This document shows positions 17,488-26,025 of a stretch of DNA of 64,000 nucleotides, in pieces. Positions within the stretch are counted from its first letter, which is position 1. Each line of letters begins with the position of its first letter. This DNA comes from Cellvibrionaceae bacterium (GTDB lineage Bacteria > Pseudomonadota > Gammaproteobacteria > Pseudomonadales > Cellvibrionaceae). The position numbers and the translations under genes were made by a program. The notes beneath the pieces are model-generated. The model was given only the letters and a program-made list of their open reading frames with translations, did no database searches and was not told where the DNA came from. Location: assembly GCA_021151695.1 (NCBI GenBank), contig JAGKWU010000005.1, positions 224,346 through 288,345 of the forward strand, written 5' to 3'.

Positions 17488-18849
17488 ATGAATCAACCAC
17501 TTTTGGCGCGCGCGCTGCTTTCTCTCGGTTTTACGCTGAGCTTGACCTTGGCTTTCGCAGCGCAAGCAGCAGAGGAAACCGCACAAGCGCCAACAGAATC
17601 AACCAATATTATTTTTCTTGTGGGCGATGGCATGGGCGTGGCCTATACCAGTGCCTATCGCTACTTCCAAAATGACCCGGCAACGCCGTTGGTTGAAAGA
17701 ACTATTTTCGATCAGTTGTTAGTCGGCTCAGCGTCAACCTATCCGGATGATCAAGGGCAGGTTACTGATTCCGCGGCGGCGGCTACGGCGCTGGCCACAG
17801 GCGTAAAAACGTTTAATGGTGCTATAGGTGTTAACAGCCAGCATCAACCACTGACGACTATGTTGGATCGCGCAAAAGAATTGGGCTATCTCACCGGTAT
17901 TGCAGTGACTTGCCAGGTTAACCATGCAACCCCCGCCGCGTTTGTTGCCCATGCCGATAGCCGCCAGAGTTACGATTCCATTGCTGACCAATATGTCGAC
18001 CTGCGCATCAAAGACAAACCAAAAGTAGATTTGATATTGGGCGGCGGCCAGGAATATTTTGTGCGTAAGGATCGCAACCTGGTAAAAGAATTTGAAGCGC
18101 TGGGCTACAGCTATGAAGCAGATTTCAAGGATCTGGATAAGATTAAGAAATTGCCGGCACTTGGGCTATTTTCAAAAATGGGTATGGAGCCTGCGCTGGA
18201 GAGCAAATATCCGCTGCGTCTGGCGGACATGACCAAAAAATCCCTGGAGTTATTATCCAAAAATAACAAACCCTTTTTGTTGATGCTGGAAGCCAGCCAG
18301 ATTGATTGGTGCGGCCACGCCAACGATATAGCCTGCGCTATGGGCGAAATGCGCGATATGGCAGCCACCATGGCCTTGATCAAAAACTTTATTGATCAAC
18401 ACCCCAATACTATCTTCGTCGCTACCGCCGATCATTCCACCGGTGGCCTCGCGCTGGGCACCAAAGGTGAATACCAGTGGGGTGCGGCTGTGGTGCGCAA
18501 TATCAAAGCCACGGCACCCAACATAGCGCGCCGTCTACTTGCCAATAAAAATAATTGGAAAGCGGAGTGGCAATCCTTAACGCAGCTTAAGCTTGCCGAG
18601 GATGAGCAAAAATATCTCGATGCGCTCATCACGCAATCCGATGAAAACAATAGCCAGGCGAGTCTGGATCAACTGAATAACCAGGTCCTGGCGTTGATTG
18701 ATAAATATTCCTCAACGGGTTGGAGCACCAAAGGCCACACAGGTGAAGACGTGCAGATATTCAGTTACGGCAAAAACTCCACCCAGTTTGCCGGCTCCAT
18801 GGATAATACCGATATCGCCAAAAAGCTCATCGGTTATCTCAAGCCTTAA
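17488..18849 (+). CDS. Alkaline phosphatase (PhoA superfamily)
   Basis: A 453-residue exported phosphomonoesterase with signal peptide MNQPLLARALLSLGFTLSLT (cleavage near AQAAEE). Metal site residues are visible in FLVGDGMG (Asp), LEASQIDWCGHAND (Glu/Asp/His), VATADHSTGG (Asp/His) and STKGHTGEDV (His). The phosphorylated nucleophile is Ser95 in VTDSAAAATALATGVK. It fits the zinc-dependent PhoA/PhoB family. No clear Pho box was seen upstream. It lies near other exported ester and phosphoester hydrolases. Confidence 0.93.
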   Translation: MNQPLLARALLSLGFTLSLTLAFAAQAAEETAQAPTESTNIIFLVGDGMGVAYTSAYRYFQNDPATPLVERTIFDQLLVGSASTYPDDQGQVTDSAAAATALATGVKTFNGAIGVNSQHQPLTTMLDRAKELGYLTGIAVTCQVNHATPAAFVAHADSRQSYDSIADQYVDLRIKDKPKVDLILGGGQEYFVRKDRNLVKEFEALGYSYEADFKDLDKIKKLPALGLFSKMGMEPALESKYPLRLADMTKKSLELLSKNNKPFLLMLEASQIDWCGHANDIACAMGEMRDMAATMALIKNFIDQHPNTIFVATADHSTGGLALGTKGEYQWGAAVVRNIKATAPNIARRLLANKNNWKAEWQSLTQLKLAEDEQKYLDALITQSDENNSQASLDQLNNQVLALIDKYSSTGWSTKGHTGEDVQIFSYGKNSTQFAGSMDNTDIAKKLIGYLKP

Positions 18850-18947
18850 GGATTATTAATTAATGCAAAATTCCTGGGGATGATATTTGCCCCTGTGCTA
18901 CAACATTCGTCTCGCCTGGCGCCGCCGGGCCCTGACGGATGATTGCC

Positions 18948-19925
18948 ATGAAACTCAATGTTCTTTTTGCTGTAAGTCTCGCCGCCGGTTTAGTAGCCTG
19001 CCAGCCGCAACAAATACATACGTCATCGCCGACAACACCTGCCAACACTCAGAAATCAGTTGCACAGACATTTAAAACTGACGAGCAGCTGTTACGTAAA
19101 GATTTCGTCAGCGGCGTCGATCACGAATCCCACCAATATTTTCTCTATCTGCCGCGCGGCTATGCCGACCAACCGCAAAAGCGCTGGCCGATACTCCTGT
19201 TTCTGCACGGCAACGGCGAGCGTGGCAATGGCCGCGATGAGCTGGACTATGTGATATCCCATGGGCCTTTGTATGAAGCCTGGATTCAGAAAAAAGACCT
19301 GCCATTTATCATCATCTCGCCGCAGTTACCCATGTTTGGTATGGATAAAAAGGGTATTCCGTATATCGATAACCGCACGCGCGCGCAAATTCCGCAGCGG
19401 CTTGCTGAGGGTGTTCCCGCTCGTGAAGCATTTCAAATCACGCAGGGGCCATTAGCACCAGCCCAGGCAGTACCTGATATGAGCAAAGTTCCACCACTGC
19501 TCCCGGTCGGATGGGAAATGGTTGAGCAGGATTTGTTGGATATGATCGCCAGTACCCAGCGCGATTATCGTGTGGACACCAAGCGCACTTATCTCACAGG
19601 GTTGAGTTATGGCGGGTTTGGAACCTGGTATATGGCCAGCAAACATCCGGATCTTTTCGCCGCCATAATGCCGGTGGTTGGCTGGGGGCACCCGGATTTA
19701 ATGGCACCTATTGCGCAACACCAGATACCCGTCTGGGCATTTGCCGGCGGTCGCGACACGGGCGTAAATAAGAAGTTTTTCTACCCCGGTTTGAACAAGC
19801 TTGAGGCGCTTGGCGATAGGCAGGTCCGCTTTACCATTGAGGAAGATTTGGGCCACGACACCTGGAAACGGGTCTATGCCCGTGACGACGTCTACCAATG
19901 GCTGCTGGGCTTCAGCACGCCTTGA
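18948..19925 (+). CDS. Alpha/beta-hydrolase lipoprotein (esterase or phospholipase)
   Basis: 325 residues from the ATG at 18948 (MKLNVLFAVSLAAGLVACQP), with lipobox LVAC; an ATG three codons upstream is also possible. The fold is that of the PHB-depolymerase-like/prolyl-oligopeptidase esterases: oxyanion region PILLFLHGNGERG, nucleophile elbow TYLTGLSYGGFG (Ser near 220), Asp in FAGGRDTGV and His in EEDLGHDTWKRVY. Related proteins are annotated as phospholipase/carboxylesterase or CE1-like esterases. The substrate is unknown; location is the periplasmic or outer membrane. It follows the alkaline phosphatase by about 100 bases. Confidence 0.85.
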   Translation: MKLNVLFAVSLAAGLVACQPQQIHTSSPTTPANTQKSVAQTFKTDEQLLRKDFVSGVDHESHQYFLYLPRGYADQPQKRWPILLFLHGNGERGNGRDELDYVISHGPLYEAWIQKKDLPFIIISPQLPMFGMDKKGIPYIDNRTRAQIPQRLAEGVPAREAFQITQGPLAPAQAVPDMSKVPPLLPVGWEMVEQDLLDMIASTQRDYRVDTKRTYLTGLSYGGFGTWYMASKHPDLFAAIMPVVGWGHPDLMAPIAQHQIPVWAFAGGRDTGVNKKFFYPGLNKLEALGDRQVRFTIEEDLGHDTWKRVYARDDVYQWLLGFSTP

Positions 19926-20006
19926 TTCCCAAGTCCCCGCCGGCTACAGACTGTGGCCGGCCTCTCCCCTGATTCAGCCATCTTTAAAAAGCACTTTACA
20001 GCTCCA

Positions 20007-20045
20007 TTAGCTTGAGCTAACTTAAGTGATATCTAAATGATATCA
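20007..20045. promoter_or_regulatory. Two adjacent inverted repeats before the SPFH operon
   Basis: TTAGCT-TG-AGCTAA at 20007-20020 and TGATATC-TAAAT-GATATCA at 20027-20045 are both perfect inverted repeats, 30-70 bases before the SPFH start. They look like operators, possibly for the ribbon-helix-helix-like protein of the same operon (inference). Confidence 0.45.
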
Positions 20046-20074
20046 ATAAGGCGCAATTAAAAAAGGAGAAGGTT

Positions 20075-20932
20075 ATGCATCAAGAAGTCGATATCAACAG
20101 TAACTCGGGTTACGGCATGCTGGTGGTATTGCTGCTCGCCCAGATAGTGGCGGTGGTGGCGGTAATATTCATGCCTGGATTTCTTAAGGTGGCCGCTGGC
20201 TTGGCCAGTTTTGGCGTATTTGTTTGCTGGTGGGGCTTTTATCTGGTCAATCCCAATCAAGGCAAGGTTATCCAGTTGTTTGGTCGCTATGTCGGGACTG
20301 ATCGCAATACCGGCTTGCGCTGGGCTAATCCTTTTTATTCTCGCCAATCGGTGAGCTTGCGTGTGCGCAACTTCGAGAGCAGTCGCCTCAAAGTAAATGA
20401 TGCCAATGGTAATCCCATCGAAATCGCTGCCGTGATTGTCTGGCGCGTAGTGGATACGGCAGAAGCCGTCTTCGAAGTGGACAGTTACGAAAACTATGTG
20501 ACCATCCAGAGTGAGGCGGCTTTGCGCAACCTGGCCACCAGCTACCCCTATGAACACGATAAAGAGGATGAGCGTTTGTCACTGCGCAGCGACGCTAATG
20601 CCATCGCTAAAAAACTCTGTGCCGAAGTGCAGGATCGCCTGCAAAAAGCCGGCGTGGAAGTCTTGGAAGCGCGTTTGAGCCACTTGGCTTATGCACCTGA
20701 AATCGCGCAATCCATGCTGCAGCGCCAGCAGGCGAGTGCGGTCTTGGCAGCGCGCAAAATTATTGTGCAAGGTGCAGTGGGCATGGTGTCTGATGCACTT
20801 ACCCAGCTGTCAGAGCAAGGTGTGGTGGAACTGGATAGCGAGCGCCGTGCCGCCATGGTGAGCAACCTGTTGGTGGTGCTCTGCGGCGATCAGCAAGCCA
20901 AACCTGTGATTAACGCCGGTAGTATTTACTAA
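20075..20932 (+). CDS. SPFH-domain (stomatin/prohibitin-like) membrane protein
   Basis: 285 residues, preceded by AAAAAAGGAGAAGG. Two membrane segments at about 14-33 and 38-55 are followed by an SPFH domain (about 60-230: NPNQGKVIQLFGRYVGTDRN, VNDANGNPIEIAAVIVWRVVDT, RLQKAGVEVLEARLSHLAYAPEIAQSMLQRQQA). The C-terminus has an amphipathic helix. SPFH proteins form ring or raft scaffolds in membranes. It begins a three-gene operon with a small DNA-binding-like protein (1 base apart) and a DUF4177 protein. Confidence 0.9.
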   Translation: MHQEVDINSNSGYGMLVVLLLAQIVAVVAVIFMPGFLKVAAGLASFGVFVCWWGFYLVNPNQGKVIQLFGRYVGTDRNTGLRWANPFYSRQSVSLRVRNFESSRLKVNDANGNPIEIAAVIVWRVVDTAEAVFEVDSYENYVTIQSEAALRNLATSYPYEHDKEDERLSLRSDANAIAKKLCAEVQDRLQKAGVEVLEARLSHLAYAPEIAQSMLQRQQASAVLAARKIIVQGAVGMVSDALTQLSEQGVVELDSERRAAMVSNLLVVLCGDQQAKPVINAGSIY

Positions 20933-20933
20933 G

Positions 20934-21143
20934 ATGTCCAAAAAAGCCTATCCACTGCGGATTAACGAACAAGTTCTCGCCGCCTTACAGCGCTGGGCAG
21001 ACGACGATTTGCGCAGCCTCAATGCGCAAATCGAATATCTGCTGCGCGATGCGCTGGTGAAAAGTGGACGAGTGAAACTGGTACAAAAAGTCGTGACTGA
21101 AGTTGAGCCAATCAGTGATGACGAGGCCGAGCAAAACGAATAA
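20934..21143 (+). CDS. Small Arc-like ribbon-helix-helix protein
   Basis: 69 residues, starting 1 base after the SPFH stop. The N-terminal half (KKAYPLRINEQVLAALQRWA...SLNAQIEYLLRDALVKSGR) fits an Arc/MetJ-type beta strand plus two helices; the C-terminus is acidic. Arc-like proteins bind DNA as dimers. Coupling to an SPFH gene is recurrent in bacteria, but the role is undefined. It may regulate the operon through the palindromes at 20007-20045. Confidence 0.75.
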   Translation: MSKKAYPLRINEQVLAALQRWADDDLRSLNAQIEYLLRDALVKSGRVKLVQKVVTEVEPISDDEAEQNE

Positions 21144-21164
21144 AAATTTACAGGAGCGAAGTGT

Positions 21165-21341
21165 ATGCGATGGGAATACAAAGTTATCAAATACAGCAAA
21201 CGCAATTTCTTTTCCGGCACTATTGACCCTGAAGCCTTTGAGGCAGAACTGAATAGTTACGGGCGCGAGGGCTGGGAGCTAGTGAGCGTTACCCAAAACC
21301 AGATGGCGATTGTAGTGGCAGTGCTCAAACGGGCACGTTAA
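21165..21341 (+). CDS. DUF4177 small protein
   Basis: 58 residues (MRWEYKVIKYSKRNFF...), start ATG at 21165 preceded by CAGGAGCGAAG. The pattern of an N-terminal W-E-Y-K-V strand, then LNSYGREGWELVSVT and a C-terminal hydrophobic strand, is typical of DUF4177. It lies 21 bases after the ribbon-helix-helix gene and just before a strong terminator, so it is the third gene of the operon. Function unknown. Confidence 0.8.
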   Translation: MRWEYKVIKYSKRNFFSGTIDPEAFEAELNSYGREGWELVSVTQNQMAIVVAVLKRAR

Positions 21342-21360
21342 GGGATATTTGAACACTTAC

Positions 21361-21398
21361 CCAATAAAAAACGCAGCCTAGGCTGCGTTTTTTATTGG
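21361..21398. terminator. Perfect 38-base palindromic bidirectional terminator
   Basis: CCAATAAAAAACGCAGCC followed by TA and its exact reverse complement. The GC core ACGCAGCC/GGCTGCGT is flanked by A- and T-runs on the proper sides for both strands, so it ends both the SPFH operon and the GntR gene on the opposite strand. Confidence 0.92.
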
Positions 21399-21416
21399 GC
21401 GATAACCTATCGCGAG

Positions 21417-22124
21417 TTACACAAAGTATTCCGGATGCTCCTGCGGAATTACCTTCAATACGTTGTACACATCTTTCAAGTGTACGCTCATAGCTTTGGC
21501 TGCCTTTTCGGGCACGCCGGATTTAATCGCTTTAATAATCGCTGTGTGTTGAGCCAATACGCGCTTGAATTGATCCTGCTCTTGCAGGCTCAGGCAACGC
21601 ACGCGATCCATATGGGCTTTTTCAGCTTCGATCAACTGTGCGACGCGAGCATAGCTGGTACGGTTGGCCAATGCCTGGTGGAAATCGTCATCCAGCTTTT
21701 GAAACGCTAACGGATCGTTGTCATCAGCCGCTTCTTTTTGCAGTGCGATAATTTTTTCGCTCTCGGCAATGATGTCGTCACTCACATTCTCCGCCAGGTA
21801 AGACACTACCGATACTTCGATAGCTTCGCGGATAAAACGCGCTTCCAGGATTTTGTCCATGCTGAACTTGGTAACGTAAGTACCGCGCTGGGGCAGCACT
21901 TCTACAAAACCTATATTGGAGAGTTGGATTAAGGCCTCGCGCACCGGTGTGCGGCTTACGCCAAACTGATTGGCGAGGGCGGTTTCAGAAATCATCTGGC
22001 CGGGCAGCAAATCCATGCTGATGATGGCATCGCGTACAAAACCAAAGATTTGAATGGCCGTGGGACGGTCAAACGAAAGCCCTTTGGCGTCGGGACGCAA
22101 AGTGATGATTGGCTGCTTGGCCAT
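21417..22124 (-). CDS. GntR-family regulator, FadR/FCD subfamily
   Basis: 235 residues from the ATG at 22122-22124 (MAKQPIITLRPDAKG), preceded by CAGGAG; an upstream in-frame extension lacks protein character. An N-terminal winged helix-turn-helix (about 22-85: AIQIFGFVRDAIISMDLLPGQMISETALANQFGVSRTPVREALIQL...VEVLPQRGTYV) is followed by an FCD helical ligand domain (about 92-220) with metal-binding His candidates (DDDFHQALA, HTAIIKAI, HLKDVY). FCD regulators respond to carboxylic acids or sugar acids. Likely targets are genes with TTGTATACAA-like sites, such as those at 1859 and 29698-29745 (inference). Confidence 0.9.
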   Translation of the reverse strand: MAKQPIITLRPDAKGLSFDRPTAIQIFGFVRDAIISMDLLPGQMISETALANQFGVSRTPVREALIQLSNIGFVEVLPQRGTYVTKFSMDKILEARFIREAIEVSVVSYLAENVSDDIIAESEKIIALQKEAADDNDPLAFQKLDDDFHQALANRTSYARVAQLIEAEKAHMDRVRCLSLQEQDQFKRVLAQHTAIIKAIKSGVPEKAAKAMSVHLKDVYNVLKVIPQEHPEYFV

Positions 22125-22589
22125 GAATTTCTCCTGAAAAAAACGATATTGACCTGAATGCCAGGATGCTGTGCCCGAAAAAAACAGGTTTTGCCGGGGT
22201 ACAGGGCCAATGCTTTTTTTGTATGTGGTGCTTATAGGCTTGGCTAAAAGGAGTCGGCAATGGTTGATGTAGTAAATTGCGACAGTTCGACTCGGCGCGA
22301 TGCTAATAGTTTCGCGGAGAAATGTACATATCTTACGAATAATAAGCTTGCAAGTAAAAACGTATTTGCTAGTAAAAATCAAAATGACTTTATCGTCCTC
22401 ACGCCGCAAAAATTCTATACTTTGATGTTGACGCACTAGTGTGCAACAAATAAGATGGGCTCATTCCGATGTTATAGTCATTTTGACTTACTGTTGTGGT
22501 GAGGCGAAAATTTTCTGTGTGGCAGCGGTGAGATTACCGGCAAGCAATTTGTCTTGTTGTTATCTAACTATTTGTTTTAACAGGATTTT

Positions 22590-22750
22590 AGTGGCTCTGA
22601 CGCTCGAGCGCTTAACGAGTGCTCAGACTGGTAGCCAGGAAAAAGATTGCAACTGCAGCTGGTGGAGAGTGCCTGTAAACGGGTGTTGGCTGCAGTTGGC
22701 GACCGGGTGTTTGGCCCTTTGCTAGCGAAGCTTCTTCGCTAGCTTTTTTT
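22590..22750 (+). ncRNA. Candidate structured small RNA with intrinsic terminator
   Basis: In an 847-base gene-free gap. Successive stems: TCTGACGCTCG (22596-22606) with CGAGTGcTCAGA (22616-22627); CTGG-TAG-CCAG (22628-22638); CAACTGCAGC (22650-22659) with GCTGCAGTTG (22689-22698); and a terminator hairpin GCTAGCGAAG-CTT-CTTCGCTAGC (22721-22743) followed by seven T. No gene precedes the terminator on this strand, so the most economical reading is a stand-alone transcript of about 160 nt. I do not recognise an Rfam family. No promoter is obvious. Confidence 0.5.
22721..22750 (+). terminator. Strong intrinsic terminator in the sRNA region
   Basis: Perfect 10-bp stem GCTAGCGAAG / CTTCGCTAGC with 3-base loop and TTTTTTT. 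Confidence 0.85.
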
Positions 22751-22914
22751 GGCCGATGCCGGTGCTGTTCCGGTGGGAACATTGGAATCGGATACATGCC
22801 AGCAAGACAGAGAAAGTGTTTGTAATATTGGTATTTCTCTTATTGCTGACTAGTATTCAAGTTAGTTGTTGTTTGTGTTAGTCCTCGTCCTTGGAAGTTG
22901 TTTTCCGGTTTTAT

Positions 22915-22947
22915 GCCCCTGATCAGATTGATACAGGGGCTTTTTTT
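22915..22947 (+). terminator. Second orphan intrinsic terminator
   Basis: GCCCCTG, 12-base loop, CAGGGGC and seven T. On the plus strand nothing but the intergenic stretch 22751-22914 precedes it, while the gene that ends at 22972 is on the other strand. This suggests a second short plus-strand transcript, or read-through control of the first. Confidence 0.75.
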
Positions 22948-22971
22948 ATCCCGGAATTGCCGGTCTGTTGA

Positions 22972-25900
22972 TTAATGTGCCTGATTCAGCAGTAGCTGAA
23001 GTGGATGTGGCAGTTTCACATCATCAATACGTTTGGTTTGGCTGCGACAGGAATAACCAGTTGCGGTTAACTTGCCGACATTGGCGGGGTTGTTGACCAC
23101 CTCTGACCAGGATAAGGCGTAGATCTTTTTCGAGGTATCCACGTTAATCGCTTCATGGCCGTAGGTACCGGACATTCCACAGCAGCCGGTTTCAATCACC
23201 TTGAGATTCTGCCCGAGCTGGCTGAACACCGTCTGCCATTGTTTGACTGAGCTAACGGCGTTGGTTTTTTCAGTGCAGTGGGCTAACAGTGAATAGCTGC
23301 CGCTGGCAAATTTGCCGGCGTTGCTTTGCAAGGTTTCTGTCTGCTCTACCAGCCATTCCTGTACCAGTTGCACCTTGGGCGCATTTTCGCCCAGGACTTT
23401 TTTGTATTCGCCGCGATAGCAAAGCGTCATGGCGGGGTCCAGGCCAATCAGGGGAATACCTGAGGACGCAAGCCCGTTAAGCTGGGTGGCGTTGGCATCG
23501 GCGGCTTTGGCAAAGGCTTTGAGAAAGCCATGTACTTGCAGCGGTTTGCCATTGGGTTTGAAGGGGGCAACCAGCGGGGTAAAGCCAAGCTTTTGCAGTA
23601 GCTTGAGGCTGTCGAGCACTACCGGCGTTTCAAAATAACTGGTGAAGGCATCCTGCACGAGTATCACGGCTTTTTGTTTTTGTGCAGGCGACAGCTGCGC
23701 AATATTTTCCAGCGTAGCGTAGCTCACACCCATGCGATTGAGTTCGCGATCCAGATTCATGCCGGAGAGCAACGGGCTATCTACCATGCCCGCGACTTTC
23801 GCCATTAACTTGTGCATGAATTTAGGTTTCATAGCTGCGTTATAAAGCCAGGGCACACGCGCCAGTGTCGGGATCATAAACTCCAGGCCGCCAATAAAAT
23901 AATCCTTCAGTGGGCGCAAATAGCGGCTGTAGTAGAGCTCTAAAAATTTGCTGCGGAACTCGGGCACATCCACTTTGATGGGGCATTGGCCGGCGCAGGA
24001 TTTACAGGCCAGGCAACCCATCATGGATTCGTGAACTTCGTGGGAAAAATCGTACTCGCCATTGCGCTTGCCAATAGTGTTGGCGATGCGAGAGGGCAAG
24101 CTGAACAAAAAGCGGCTGCGCTTTACGGCGGCACTTTCATGCAATGGGTTCACGCCGCGCTCGCTCAATTGCTTGAGCCATTCGCGCATTAATGACGCGC
24201 GACCTTTGGGTGAGTGTACGCGCTCGCGGGTGCCTTTCCAGCTGGGGCACATGGCGTCGTTGGGGCTCCAGTTGTAGCAGAGGCCGTTGCCGTTGCAGTG
24301 CATACCTTCGCTGTAACCTTCCCAAACTTGCACGGGAATTTTGCGATCTTCTTGCCCGCGCGTAACTACGCCGTCGATTTTCAGCAATTCGATATTCGCT
24401 GCCGGCGTAGCAATTTTGCCGGGGTTTAGTTGATTGTGTGGATCAAACGAGGCTTTGATCCGTTGCAATTGTGGATACAACTCGCCAAAGAAGGTGGGCG
24501 CATATTCCGAGCGCACGCCTTTACCGTGCTCACCCCACAGCAAGCCATTGTACTTGTGGGTAAGCGCAGCCACTTTATCGCTGATCACGCGCACCAGTTT
24601 TTCCTGCACGGGATCTTTCATGTCGATGGCAGGACGCACGTGCAGCACGCCGGCGTCTACGTGGCCAAACATACCGTAAGCGAGATTGTTTTCATCCAGC
24701 AGCTGGCGGAATTCCAAAATAAAATCGGCAAGGTTTTCCGGCGGTACTGCGGTATCTTCCACAAAGGGAATAGGGCGCGCCTCACCGGCAGCATTGCCGA
24801 GCAGGCCCACCGCTTTTTTGCGCATGCCCCAGATTTTATTGACCGATTCATTGCCCCAGGCGATGGAATAACTGATGCGAATGTTGTTGGCGCCTTGCGC
24901 GTCGGCATCCAGTTGATCGGTAAATTTTTTCACCGCTGCATTTAATTCAGCTTCGTCGTGCGCTGTGTATTCAACAAGGTTGATGCCCTGGATTTTTTCG
25001 CCGCTGGCGGGCTCGGGGAAAAATTCCGCCACGCTGTGCCAGACGATATCCTTCATCGCCAGGTTGAGCACTTTGGAGTCCACTGTCTCAATGGACGTTG
25101 GATCGGCTTTCATCAACTGCGTGGCATCGCGTAAAGCTGCGTTAAAGTCGCGATAGTTGACGTTAATCAACGCGGAGTATTTTGGCGTTTTCAGCAGATT
25201 GATTTTGGCTTCCACAATAAAGCCGAGAGTGCCTTCGCTGCCGCACAAAATATTGTTTAGGTTAAAGCGGCCCTGATCGTCGCGGATATGCGCGAGGTCG
25301 TAGCCGGTCAGGCAGCGGTTAAGCTTGGGGAATTTGGCGGTGATCAAGTCAGAGTGATCACGTTGTATCTCGTTGACGATCCTGTGCACCTGGCCCACGC
25401 GGTCGTCGCGCGCGCTCAGGGTTTCCAATACATCGTCGCTGATAGGGCCGGATGTCCACTCACTGCCGTCGAGCAAAATGGTTTTCAGTTCCAGCACGTG
25501 GTCGCGCGTCTTGCCGTATTTGCACGAGCCCTGGCCCGAGGCATCGGTATTGATCATGCCGCCGATGGTGGCGCGGTTGCTGGTCGACAACTCGGGCGCA
25601 AAGAACAGGCCGTGGGGTTTGATGGCGGCATTGAGCTGATCCTTCACCACGCCACACTGTACGCGTGCCCAACCTTCCCCGGCATTGATCTCCAGTATCT
25701 TGTTCATGTACTTGGAGGTGTCTATCACCAGGCCGTCGGTGAGGGATTGGCCGTTGGTGCCTGTGCCGCCACCGCGCGGGCTGAGTACTATGCCAGTGAA
25801 TTCGGGTAACTGGCTGAGCTTGGCCAGTTTGATGATGTCCGCTGTGTCTTTCGGGTAGATCACGCCTTGGGGCAGCACTTGATAGATGGAGTTGTCGGTC

Positions 25901-26025
25901 GCCAGCACTGTGCGGTTGGCATAGTCGGGGCTAAGGTCGCCACCGAAACCGCTGTCGCGCAGGCGGTTGATAAACGACAGGTACAGGGCTTGGACGGGGG
26001 AGGTCTGGTCAATGCGTGGGATCAT
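22972..26025 (-). CDS. ydiJ: YdiJ-type FAD-linked dehydrogenase with Fe-S and CCG domains (D-2-hydroxyacid/D-2-hydroxyglutarate dehydrogenase)
   Basis: 1017 residues from the ATG at 26023-26025 (MIPRIDQTSPVQALYLSF), which aligns with the start of E. coli YdiJ (1018 aa); the frame stays open for 68 more codons upstream. A FAD_binding_4 domain (about 45-190: LSPRGGGTGTNGQSLTDG, PELSTSNRATIGGMINTDASGQGS) is followed by a FAD-oxidase C domain (about 280-530: GMFGHVDAGVLHVRP, LLWGEHGKGVRSEY). Next come a cluster-binding CLACKSCAGQCPIKVDVPEF near 668-688 and a C-terminal CCG-type domain (ETGCCGMSGTYGHE). YdiJ oxidises D-2-hydroxyglutarate; D-lactate or glycolate are other possible substrates. It would feed electrons to the respiratory chain. 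Confidence 0.92.
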   Translation of the reverse strand: MIPRIDQTSPVQALYLSFINRLRDSGFGGDLSPDYANRTVLATDNSIYQVLPQGVIYPKDTADIIKLAKLSQLPEFTGIVLSPRGGGTGTNGQSLTDGLVIDTSKYMNKILEINAGEGWARVQCGVVKDQLNAAIKPHGLFFAPELSTSNRATIGGMINTDASGQGSCKYGKTRDHVLELKTILLDGSEWTSGPISDDVLETLSARDDRVGQVHRIVNEIQRDHSDLITAKFPKLNRCLTGYDLAHIRDDQGRFNLNNILCGSEGTLGFIVEAKINLLKTPKYSALINVNYRDFNAALRDATQLMKADPTSIETVDSKVLNLAMKDIVWHSVAEFFPEPASGEKIQGINLVEYTAHDEAELNAAVKKFTDQLDADAQGANNIRISYSIAWGNESVNKIWGMRKKAVGLLGNAAGEARPIPFVEDTAVPPENLADFILEFRQLLDENNLAYGMFGHVDAGVLHVRPAIDMKDPVQEKLVRVISDKVAALTHKYNGLLWGEHGKGVRSEYAPTFFGELYPQLQRIKASFDPHNQLNPGKIATPAANIELLKIDGVVTRGQEDRKIPVQVWEGYSEGMHCNGNGLCYNWSPNDAMCPSWKGTRERVHSPKGRASLMREWLKQLSERGVNPLHESAAVKRSRFLFSLPSRIANTIGKRNGEYDFSHEVHESMMGCLACKSCAGQCPIKVDVPEFRSKFLELYYSRYLRPLKDYFIGGLEFMIPTLARVPWLYNAAMKPKFMHKLMAKVAGMVDSPLLSGMNLDRELNRMGVSYATLENIAQLSPAQKQKAVILVQDAFTSYFETPVVLDSLKLLQKLGFTPLVAPFKPNGKPLQVHGFLKAFAKAADANATQLNGLASSGIPLIGLDPAMTLCYRGEYKKVLGENAPKVQLVQEWLVEQTETLQSNAGKFASGSYSLLAHCTEKTNAVSSVKQWQTVFSQLGQNLKVIETGCCGMSGTYGHEAINVDTSKKIYALSWSEVVNNPANVGKLTATGYSCRSQTKRIDDVKLPHPLQLLLNQAH

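Noticed and set aside
19939..19961. GCCGGC...GCCGGC hairpin after the esterase gene
   Set aside because: Lacks a T-run; may be chance in GC-rich sequence.
22441..22725. 94-codon plus-strand frame in the 22.1-23.0 kb gap
   Set aside because: Cys/Leu/Trp-rich product without domain character; it overlaps the structured RNA candidate, which explains the sequence better.
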